A DNA stretch of 64,000 bases, from the NCBI GenBank assembly GCA_964422145.1, contig CAYQZV010000001.1:195172-259171 (forward strand), written 5' to 3'. A model generated the notes under the pieces. The model was given only the letters and a program-made list of their open reading frames with translations, was not told the origin of the DNA and made no database searches. Shown here one piece after another: positions 7,425-16,700 of this stretch. This DNA comes from JACNKV01 sp964422145. Lineage in GTDB: Bacteria; Fidelibacterota; Marinisomatia; Marinisomatales; JACNKV01. Positions within the stretch are counted from its first letter, which is position 1. Each line of letters opens with the position of its first letter. The translations under genes and the position numbers were made by a program.

Positions 7425-10400
7425 ATGAGACTACTTAAACAAACGATTGTTTTTACGCTATTAGCGACGCTTGTTTTGTCATTCGGATTTGCATCCAATG
7501 TCCAAGATAGCGAGAAGCGAGTAAGAACAAAAGATAACCACCCGGCTTTTGTCACGCCTGAACATTATGATGTCGGCAGGACAGAAGACTTCACGCTTGT
7601 CTTAACAGACTCGTGGGGCGACGGCTGGGATGGAGCCAATATGGACGTCTTTCAAAACGGAACTCTGCTTTTAGACGATATCACCATTGACGATGGCAGC
7701 GAAGCTGTTTTTACCTTTGCTGTCGACAATGGAGACCTAATTGAAACCGTTTACACGTCCGGAAGTTATGAAAGCGAACATAGTTATGCGTTCTATGATC
7801 AGAACGGTAACTTTATTGTAGGTGACGGGCCCAGCCCCGGGGCAGGAGTAAGCTTTACCGTAGAAATATCATATGATATTCCTGGATGTATGAATGTCGA
7901 TGCCTGTAACTACAACCCCGATGCAACCATTGATGACGGAAGCTGCTGTATAACAAACTGCTTAACGGTAAATTTGATGGATTCTTTGGGCGACGGCTGG
8001 AACGGCAACGTATTAACAATAGGTGAGAATGTATATGAACTGCCATCTGGTTCAAGTCTTTTGATTGATGACTGTTTAGATGACGGCACATACGTCGTTA
8101 CCTGTGGCGGCGGATCCTATCAGAGCGAAGTGTCTTGGGAAATCCTTGATGGTGCAGGAGCCGTATTGCTAAGCGGCGGCGCTCCATTTGAGGGCGTTCT
8201 CCTTCTTGGAGAATCAACCGACATTCTCGGTTGTACAGACTCTACCGCGGTTAATTATGATCCTGATGCAACAGTTGACGATGGTTCATGTGTATATGAA
8301 GGCGATGAGTGTCTTTATGCGCTTGATGGCGGTGTTGTAAATGGTGCTCCCACATATGGCGCAACCACAGAAGCTTACGACGTGGACTGGTACAGCTTTG
8401 TTGTGGACGCAGATTATGACAACGTTATTGTATCTCTCTGCGGATCCGGCTATGATACAAAACTTGAAGTTTGGGGAGCGTGCGAAGACGCAGACTACCT
8501 TGGTTATAATGATGATGCACCTTGCGGAAACTTCAATTCACAAGTTGATTTAACAAACATTGTTGCCGGAACCTATTACGCAAAAGTTTATGGATATGGA
8601 TCAAGCTTTGGTGACTATGTTCTGACACTGACCGCATTTAATAACCCAACCTCCCCGACATTAACCGCAACCGGTATCGGCAGCGGCGTTTCTCTTGAGT
8701 GGGAAGGCGTGGTTGTTGATGAGCCAGCGGCTACTCAAATGCCGACGATTAACCCGGTGAACAAAGCACTGGACGTTAAACCTTACGACACATTTACTGC
8801 CGATTTAACGGTTTATAATTCCCGTGCCCTCTATGCGCTGACAGTTGGCGGCGGATCTTGGGACTCAGAAATCAGCTGGGAAATCACTGATACCGGCGCA
8901 AACATTCTTTACAGTGGTGGCGCAGGCGTCTTTGATATTGATCTTGCTGATGGGTCATATGTCTTTAATGGTTATGATTCATATGGTGATGGTTGGAACG
9001 GCGGAACAGCCTTGTTAGTTGATGAGAATGGCGGCTATCAGTTCTTTTATGGGCTGCTGGACGGTGATTTCTTTACTGAAACATTTGATCTGCCGACATC
9101 CGACATTTGGGGCTGTACAGATCCTGCGGCCACAAACTATAATCCAGATGCAACAATGGACGACGGATCTTGTGATTATACAGTACCATCAAATGATGAG
9201 TGTACATCACCAGAATTCGTTGAGGGACCATATCCCACTACAGTGACGGGCTCAAACCTTGGCGCAACTGTTGATTGTGAAGGCCTTCTTGATTGGAATG
9301 CAGTATGGTATGAAATTGACTTACCCTATGCTGCAAACAATGTAACGGTCACGCTTTGTGGAAATGATGCAGCAATTTCAAACGCAGGGATTATCTTAAT
9401 GGATGACTGTGCATGTGATGATTACTTTGTTGCCTCATATTCCTGGACGGAAGAAGGGTGTATTGAGTTAAGTTTTGCTGAAATCGCAGGCCCTGGAACA
9501 ATTTTATATCCTGCCTATATTGAACCGCAGCAGAACTTCACGGTCACAGTAGATGTTGAAGAGGTTTATGTACCAACGTTCAATATTTATAAAGATGGAG
9601 ATTCTCTTGACGTCGGAGTTGATGGAAACTCGTACGTGGATTCAGACGTAGTACTTGGAACCGAATACTGCTATACCGTTGAACAGGTTTTACCTGGCGG
9701 TGATTTATCGGGCATGTCAAACGAGGCGTGTGCATCACCACTTGAAGGTGCAACAGGCACAAGCTGTGAGGATGCAATCCCCGCGGTTCTTGGACAAAAT
9801 GATGCAGAGCTAATGCCGTTGTGGTATTCATACACAGCACAAACAGATTGTGAGCTGGAAATCACGTCACAAAACGCAACCGGAGACGCTGCATGGGACA
9901 CATACTTATATGTATATGGATCTTGCCAAACTGACGGAGACGGAAACCTTATTGATCTGATAGGGTCTAACGATGATTGCTGCGGCTATTGGGGACCATC
10001 AACGGTCTCTATTATTGTTGCGGCCGGCGATGAAGTAAAAATCTTTTGGGATGACGCATGGGATTCTCAACCGTTTACATTCTTTGTTAATGAGAGCGCA
10101 ATACCAACATGCGAAGACGATGAGTTTGAAGATGACGACAACAAAGACATTGCTGTAAACCACGGCGCAGAAGGAACCTTTACATACGCACTCTGTATGT
10201 ATGACAACGAAGGCGGAATCATGCAGCCAAGTGGTGTGGCAGCTGTTGACTGGAGTGTTGTAACAGTTGAACCATATCACATTCTAACAGCGGCAACACA
10301 CGGCACTGGAGACCCCGGAAACGATATAGATCTATTCTTTGAAGATTATGCGGGTGACGGCGTCTGTGCATGGGGAGGCGGAGACGATCTTGCCGGAAGC

Positions 10401-13400
10401 GGAAACATGGACTGTGAAGAAGAGGCTTCATGGATAAATGAAACGCTTGAGCCTGTGAATGTCTATGTCGGTGTAATCTACTATGCCGGTGAAGATCCCA
10501 TCCCCTATGAGCTGACAATCTCGCTTGTAGCACCGGAATGCCCGGATGCACCTCAAAACGTTGTTGCTGAACTCTCCGGAGATCAAACATCGATTGGTGT
10601 AACATGGGACGCCCCTCTTGTCATGCCGGGAACCGCACTTGCTGAAAACCGGAAAGAACAAAGAATGAGTTTGGAGCAAGCTGATAATCAGCCCACGAGA
10701 GCAAAACTGCACTCAACCAAACAGACTGCTAGACCAACAGCAACAACCAAAGGCCCCAGATACACAGCCGACTTAACCATCCATGAAATCAGAGCCATGT
10801 ATGCCTTAACGGTTGGCGGAGGCTCATGGGATAGTGAAATCTCTTGGAACATTACAGACACAGGCGCGAACGAACTTTACAGCGGCGCTGCTGGCGTCTT
10901 CGATGTTGATCTTGCAGATGGAACCTATATCTTTAACGGATTTGATGCTTATGGTGACGGGTGGAACGGCGGAACAGCAACCCTTGTTGATGCCGATGGA
11001 GCCGTCCAGTTTACTGCAGGATTAGAAGACGGAGAATCTTTCTCTCTTGAGTTCACTGTACCAAACGCAGAAGTATACGGCTGTACCGACCCTGAAGCGA
11101 TAAACTACAATCCTGATGCAACGGTTGATGACGGTTCATGTTATTATGCCGGTGACACATGTCTAGAGCCGCTGACAGCTACTTATGGTGAAAATGCAGC
11201 AGACGGTGTCGGCCCTCAGTATTTCTCATATGTCGCAACGATGGATGCCCTTCTCACTGTAACATCACAAAATGCAACCGGAGACGCTGTTTGGGATACA
11301 TACCTTGGCGTTTTGGGTTCCTGTGATGTAGACGAGGATGGATATTATCTTGATGTCCTAGGTGCGAATGATGATTGCTGCGACTATTGGGGACCATCCA
11401 CAGTAACTACTCAGGTTACAACAGGCCAAGAAGTGATCATTTACTGGACCGGTGCTTACTCACCGGGTCCGTTTACCTTCTGGGTAACAGAAGAAGAAAT
11501 GGACTGTGTTGACGATGATTTTGAAGACAATGATTCTTCATCAAGCCCGGCAGCCATTACTGAAGGAACCTATGAACTTCAGCTTTGTGCAATTGACCCG
11601 GATTGGTTTGAAATCACAGTTGATAATGGATTTGAACTACATCTAACCGTAACAGATCATTCTGAAACCGGTATGGTTGATGTGGGGATTTGGGTATTTG
11701 AACTTGATGATACATATACACAGGTTTATAGCCCGAATGAAAACGTCCATAATGTTGTGTGGGCAAACAACTCCGACCACCCAATGGTAGCTGATTTTGC
11801 CGTTGGTGATTTCTGGGACGGCGTTCCGGAAACGGCTTACACGCTGACCGTTGCACTTGTTCCGTTTGATCAGGTTACCTACACGGTATATCGCTCAGAC
11901 AATGGTGCTGAAGAGCAAATTCAAGCTTCAGGTCTTTTAAACATGGAATACACAGACACTGCTATTTCACAGGGAAACCAATACTGCTATACAGTTACGG
12001 CAAACCTGCCTGAATACGAAAGCATCCATTCTTGTAATGATGCCTGTGTCACCATTGTTGAGCCCCCTGCAGCTCCGACGAACGTTCAAGCTGAAGGAAC
12101 CTGGTTTGAAGACTATGCTTCCATTGTATGGTCTTGGGACTATGAAGGTTACGTTGAGCCGGCTCGAGCTGACCAACAAGCAATTAATCTGCAAGACATT
12201 CTTGACGGAACGTATCAAAACACGACGCGTGATGTTGTTGGATTTATACTTGCGTTTGAATTCGGCGGAACAGTGTATGAATTTGCAACAGAATATCTAA
12301 GCATCCTGATCTACGGATTTGCCGATGGTGATTATGTTTGCGGATGGGTTTATGCTGTTGATGATAACGGTGTGTTATCTCTGCCTTCAGACACAGCATG
12401 TGCTGAAGCAGGCGGCGAAACAGGCTGTGAAGTTGTCGCTGACAACCTTGAAGGCTGGAACCTAATCAGTCTTGCTGTTGGTGTTGAAGACGCATCTGTT
12501 TCTGCTCTCTATCCGGGATCAATTGAAGGAACCTGTTATGGATATCCATATGGTGAACCTGTGAATACACTAGTAAACGGTGATGGATACTGGTTAAGAT
12601 TCACCGCAGCTGGAACAAACACCTTTGCAGGCGACTGCACAGATGATGTGGCTGTCTCCTTAGCTGAAGGCTGGAACTTGATTGGTAGTGTTTCTGCTTC
12701 TGCTGGACTAGCTGATCCGAGTGGTGTTATCATAGAGGGAACCCTGTATGATTATCCATATGGTGAACCCGCAACATCTGTTGAGCCAGGTAAAGGATAC
12801 TGGGTACGCGCAAGCGCAGCCGGAGACGTAACGGTTTCTACCTCTGCTCTCGGCGGCTTAGCAAGAATCAGCGAACCGGAAGCCAATGTTCTTACGATCA
12901 ACGGAATGAAACTGTACTTCGGTATGGATATGAATGAAAAAGATGCGCTGAGCTTCAGTATGCCTCCGAAACCGCCAGCAGGTGCATTTGATGTGCGTTT
13001 TGCCGGTGACATGAGAGCTATTGAGACATCAGGCATGATCCAAACCCAGGGAACAGATAATCTGTCCATCGAGTGGAACGTGACCAAAGAAGCCGGTGAC
13101 CACATGTTCTGGACAATCACAACCACGGATGGTCAAGTGATTGAAATGAATGGTTTTGGCAGTGTTGAATTATCTGGAAATATCAACAGCATTATGCTGG
13201 GTAAAACCAGAGAAATTCCTGAGCAGTTTATGCTTGCTCAAAACTTCCCGAACCCGTTCAACCCGGTAACCAGCATTGATTATGCTCTTCCGGAAGAAGG
13301 CTTTGTAACGATCAGCGTTTACAATATCATGGGACAAAAAGTCACCGAACTTGTAAACAGCGTGAAACAAGGCGGATACCATACGGTTGTTTGGAACGGA

Positions 13401-13499
13401 ACCAATTCTCTTGGCGAACCAGTTTCTACCGGTGTATATATGTACGCGATTGAAGCTGAAGGCTTTACGGCTGTCAAGAAAATGATCTTGATGAAATAA
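7425..13499 (+). CDS. giant secreted multidomain protein with type IX-like sorting tail
   Basis: 2024 aa with a Sec signal peptide (hydrophobic core about residues 8-22) and AAGGAG 6 bp before the ATG. Visible modules: four domains with a (D/A)x(W/L/Y)GDGW(D/N)G loop (near residues 62, 186, 518, 1172), probably calcium-binding; four GCTD-type repeats (GCxxxxAxNYNPDATxDDGSC, near 152, 269, 563, 1219); several beta-sandwich PPC-like segments (near 295-400, 590-710, 770-880, 1243-1470); two halves each of fibronectin-III domains; two copies of a GWNLI...YPYGEP...GYW unit (about 1675-1800); and a C-terminal sorting domain from QNFPNPFNP (about 1939) to KKMILMK. Function unknown; probably a surface adhesin or matrix protein. 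The C-tail is what type IX-like exporters recognise (family knowledge). Confidence 0.9.
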   Translation: MRLLKQTIVFTLLATLVLSFGFASNVQDSEKRVRTKDNHPAFVTPEHYDVGRTEDFTLVLTDSWGDGWDGANMDVFQNGTLLLDDITIDDGSEAVFTFAVDNGDLIETVYTSGSYESEHSYAFYDQNGNFIVGDGPSPGAGVSFTVEISYDIPGCMNVDACNYNPDATIDDGSCCITNCLTVNLMDSLGDGWNGNVLTIGENVYELPSGSSLLIDDCLDDGTYVVTCGGGSYQSEVSWEILDGAGAVLLSGGAPFEGVLLLGESTDILGCTDSTAVNYDPDATVDDGSCVYEGDECLYALDGGVVNGAPTYGATTEAYDVDWYSFVVDADYDNVIVSLCGSGYDTKLEVWGACEDADYLGYNDDAPCGNFNSQVDLTNIVAGTYYAKVYGYGSSFGDYVLTLTAFNNPTSPTLTATGIGSGVSLEWEGVVVDEPAATQMPTINPVNKALDVKPYDTFTADLTVYNSRALYALTVGGGSWDSEISWEITDTGANILYSGGAGVFDIDLADGSYVFNGYDSYGDGWNGGTALLVDENGGYQFFYGLLDGDFFTETFDLPTSDIWGCTDPAATNYNPDATMDDGSCDYTVPSNDECTSPEFVEGPYPTTVTGSNLGATVDCEGLLDWNAVWYEIDLPYAANNVTVTLCGNDAAISNAGIILMDDCACDDYFVASYSWTEEGCIELSFAEIAGPGTILYPAYIEPQQNFTVTVDVEEVYVPTFNIYKDGDSLDVGVDGNSYVDSDVVLGTEYCYTVEQVLPGGDLSGMSNEACASPLEGATGTSCEDAIPAVLGQNDAELMPLWYSYTAQTDCELEITSQNATGDAAWDTYLYVYGSCQTDGDGNLIDLIGSNDDCCGYWGPSTVSIIVAAGDEVKIFWDDAWDSQPFTFFVNESAIPTCEDDEFEDDDNKDIAVNHGAEGTFTYALCMYDNEGGIMQPSGVAAVDWSVVTVEPYHILTAATHGTGDPGNDIDLFFEDYAGDGVCAWGGGDDLAGSGNMDCEEEASWINETLEPVNVYVGVIYYAGEDPIPYELTISLVAPECPDAPQNVVAELSGDQTSIGVTWDAPLVMPGTALAENRKEQRMSLEQADNQPTRAKLHSTKQTARPTATTKGPRYTADLTIHEIRAMYALTVGGGSWDSEISWNITDTGANELYSGAAGVFDVDLADGTYIFNGFDAYGDGWNGGTATLVDADGAVQFTAGLEDGESFSLEFTVPNAEVYGCTDPEAINYNPDATVDDGSCYYAGDTCLEPLTATYGENAADGVGPQYFSYVATMDALLTVTSQNATGDAVWDTYLGVLGSCDVDEDGYYLDVLGANDDCCDYWGPSTVTTQVTTGQEVIIYWTGAYSPGPFTFWVTEEEMDCVDDDFEDNDSSSSPAAITEGTYELQLCAIDPDWFEITVDNGFELHLTVTDHSETGMVDVGIWVFELDDTYTQVYSPNENVHNVVWANNSDHPMVADFAVGDFWDGVPETAYTLTVALVPFDQVTYTVYRSDNGAEEQIQASGLLNMEYTDTAISQGNQYCYTVTANLPEYESIHSCNDACVTIVEPPAAPTNVQAEGTWFEDYASIVWSWDYEGYVEPARADQQAINLQDILDGTYQNTTRDVVGFILAFEFGGTVYEFATEYLSILIYGFADGDYVCGWVYAVDDNGVLSLPSDTACAEAGGETGCEVVADNLEGWNLISLAVGVEDASVSALYPGSIEGTCYGYPYGEPVNTLVNGDGYWLRFTAAGTNTFAGDCTDDVAVSLAEGWNLIGSVSASAGLADPSGVIIEGTLYDYPYGEPATSVEPGKGYWVRASAAGDVTVSTSALGGLARISEPEANVLTINGMKLYFGMDMNEKDALSFSMPPKPPAGAFDVRFAGDMRAIETSGMIQTQGTDNLSIEWNVTKEAGDHMFWTITTTDGQVIEMNGFGSVELSGNINSIMLGKTREIPEQFMLAQNFPNPFNPVTSIDYALPEEGFVTISVYNIMGQKVTELVNSVKQGGYHTVVWNGTNSLGEPVSTGVYMYAIEAEGFTAVKKMILMK
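8796..9179 (+). repeat. duplicated GDGWNGG-GCTD unit, copy 1
   Basis: Codes for residues 458-585, from TADLTVYNSRALYALTVGGG to DDGSCDY. Copy 2 (10764-11147) is exactly the same length, 384 bp, and the protein is largely identical (YALTVGGGSWDSEISW, SYVFNGYDSYGDGWNGG against TYIFNGFDAYGDGWNGG). Equal length and high similarity indicate an in-frame internal duplication. Confidence 0.85.
10764..11147 (+). repeat. duplicated GDGWNGG-GCTD unit, copy 2
   Basis: Codes for residues 1114-1241, from TADLTIHEIRAMYALTVGGG to DDGSCYY; 384 bp, matching copy 1 at 8796-9179 without length change. It is preceded by a stretch rich in Arg, Lys, Gln and Thr (about residues 1070-1110) that differs from the acidic surroundings. 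Confidence 0.85.
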
Positions 13500-13510
13500 A
13501 ATAACGAATA

Positions 13511-13542
13511 TAGATACGTGCCGCTTTTGCGGCACGTATCTA
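13511..13542. terminator. perfect 14-bp hairpin after the 2024-aa gene
   Basis: TAGATACGTGCCGC, loop TTTT, then the exact complement. It begins 11 bp after the stop codon. The stem is long and perfect, but it is followed by TAATATGT rather than a T-run, so it is an atypical intrinsic terminator or a 3'-end stabilising structure. A second, imperfect hairpin (TCCTCTTGGAGAG...CTCCGGGAGGA) lies at 13575-13611. Confidence 0.6.
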
Positions 13543-13763
13543 ATATGTCGAAACAAACATAAAGATTAAGTACGTCCTCTTGGAGAGAAGTTGTTCTTTT
13601 CTCCGGGAGGATGTGGGTTATGAAGGAAAGCACCTGAACACCCTTTGATAAAACAGAGACTTTTATAAATAGAAAAAGATTTTAACACAGTTATGTGAAA
13701 AGACAGATGCGGTTATACCCATTTGTACAAATATGAAGAACAATAAACGTTGGAGGAAATACA

Positions 13764-16700
13764 ATGTTTAAAACAATCAAATGCTTAAGCCTTGTGCTTG
13801 TTCTGTTTGCAGGACTAAGCGCCCAGGGCTTATTCTTCTCTGAATATATTGAGGGAAGTTCAAATAATAAGGCGTTGGAAATTTATAATCCGACAGATAC
13901 AGATATCGATCTGTCCGGCTATGCGTTTCCGAATGTTTCAAATGCGCCGACCACTCCTGGTGAATACGAATATTGGAACACATTCGACACAGGAGCGATT
14001 GTTCCGGCTGGTGGCGTATATGTGATCGCTCACCCGGATGCTGACCCGACCATTTTGGCAGTAGCCAACCAAACCTTCACATATTTAAGCAATGGTGATG
14101 ATGGATTTTCTTTAGTACAGGGAACCGAGACTGACTTTGTAGCCATTGATTGGATTGGTGATTGGAATGGTGATCCGGGCTCCGGTTGGGATGTCTGTGG
14201 ACAGGCCGCTGCGACACAAAACCATACGCTTGTAAGAGCAATCGGTGTAAACAGCGGAAACGACTGGGCCGTCTCGTCTGCCTCTGAAACCTGCGAATGG
14301 GATGTTTATGACCAAAACACCTTTACATTTTTAGGATCTCACACGGCAGAAGCGCCGACGACTGTATTTGTCACGTTCCAAGTAGATGTCTCAGAACTTG
14401 ATCTTGAAGGCTATGTTGATAACAACGGTGAACCATTTTACGGTGTATATGCTACAGGTAGTTTTGATGGATGGGCAGGTTGGGGAACCCAACTGACAGA
14501 TGACGATGCTGATGGTATTTACGTAGGCACTGCGGAAATACCGGAAGGCACATATGAATATTTATTTACCATAAATGGATGGAATGGTCTTGCCGGAAAT
14601 CCGCCGCTTGGATCAGAATGTGATTGGAACCCCGCAGACGAATTTGCTAATTATGGAATGGTCGTTGGTCCGGAAGACTTCACGTTAGATGTTGTTTGTT
14701 GGCAGAGCTGTATGGAATGTATCGATGCAGTTACTATCTATGATATTCAAGGACAGGCTGATGCATCACCTTATGCTGGTCAAGTTGTTGAAACATCGGG
14801 TGTGGTTACCGCGACAAACGGCAGCAACAAACACTTTATTCAGGATGGTACAGGCGCTTGGAACGGCATATATATATATGATAGTGGAAACACTTATACT
14901 GTAGGTGACAACATTACACTGGTAGCTGAAGTAACAGAGTATTACGACCTAACTGAATTGATGAATGTCGCCAGCGTTACAGTTAATTCTTCAGGTAATG
15001 CGCTTCCCGAACCGGTTGTACTTACAACGGCAGAGGTTAGCACGGAAGATTATGAGGGTGTTCTGGTTACGACAATCGGTCTTTGTGATAATGAAGCCAA
15101 CAACTACGGTGAATGGTCTGTAGACGACGGTAGCGGTACCGCTTGGGCTGACGATCAATACTTTACTTTCGCACCGGTGCTTGGCACAGGATACGCGGTA
15201 ACAGGACCGTTAAACTATTCGTATGGTGCCTACAAAATTCTCCCGCGTGATGCAGGAGATATTGTTGAGCAGGTTGTTGTTCCTGAATTTACATTTACCT
15301 TCAATGTTGCCGGCGCAGCAGACGATCGCAGTCTAACGGTTGGATTCTCAGCAGGCGCAACTGACGGTTATGATGCAGGTTTAGATACATACGCTCCTCC
15401 GGCGCCCCCAGCTCCGTCGTTTGACGTTGCCCTTGGATGGGAAAACGATCGCTACTTCACCCAAATCTTAAATGGGGCTGAAGCAGATTGGGGTGTTGAA
15501 CATACATACGAAGTGCTCTTACAGTTTGATGAATCAAGCGCAATTACCTTTACTTGGGACAATACAGGACTGAGTGAATTAGGTACATTTGTACTTGAAG
15601 ATGCATTTGGTGGAAACATTGTCAATGTTGACATGAACGCAGAAACATCATTGTCTGTAGACAATCCGGCTTTGACTATGTTAAAGCTAAGAGTAACTCC
15701 CGGTGATTATGTACCCCCTGTGGACGTACCGAACTTTGTGGGTTCAGTTAACTTTGCTGGCGCAAGCGAGAACCGTAGTTTAACTTTCGGTTTTTCTCCG
15801 GAAGCAACAGATGGATACGATGCAGGTTTAGACGCATATGCTCCTCCGGCACCTCCAGCTCCGTCGTTTGATGTTGCGCTAGGATGGGAAAACGATCGCT
15901 ACTTCACCCAAATCTTAAATGGGGCTGAAGAAGATTGGGAAGTTGAACATGTTTATACACTCCAACTCCAATACGACGAATCAGGAGCCATTGCTCTTAC
16001 ATGGGACAACACCATGTGGGAATATTACGGTAATGTGACCCTGAGAGACGGTTGGGGCGGCGTTTTATTTAATGATGTTGACATGGTCGCTGTAAACAGT
16101 TTTGTTTTTGATAACCCCGCGTTTACAACAGCCGAGCTGTCTGTTAAACCGGGCGAATACATTCCGCTGCCACCGCCACCGCCACCGGCACCGGAATTAA
16201 CCGCAACGGCAGGTCCGGGATCCATTACACTTAGCTGGACAGCCATTGAAGAAGACACACCTCAAAACGGTGTTAACTTCACGCTTCCGATTACCGTTGA
16301 CGCCGGCGGAGAAACGTCCTATACATTAACAACAGGATTTTCTTCTGATGCAACAGACGGCTATGATGAAGGAATCGATCTTTATGCACCTCCGGCACCT
16401 CCACCCCCGTCTTTTGATGCAGCGCTCAACTGGCAGTCTGATCGGTATTACACCCAGATCTTAAATGGTGCAGACGGTATCTATGATGAGCATGTCTATG
16501 ATATCCAGCTTCAGTTTGATTCAAACAATCTGATCAACCTGACTTGGGAAAACGCAGGTTTAGCTGACCTTGGAACCTTTATTCTACAAGATGCATTTGG
16601 CGGAATGATCATTAATGTTGATATGACAGAAGTGGGCTCTGTTGTGGTTGATAACGTAGCACTTAACTTGCTGAAAGTATTCATTACTCCGGTAGAGTCA

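Noticed and set aside
9580..13556. Many open frames antisense to the giant secreted gene
   Set aside because: They mirror the repetitive, Asp- and Gly-rich codons of the real gene and have low-complexity, His/Arg/Ser-rich translations.
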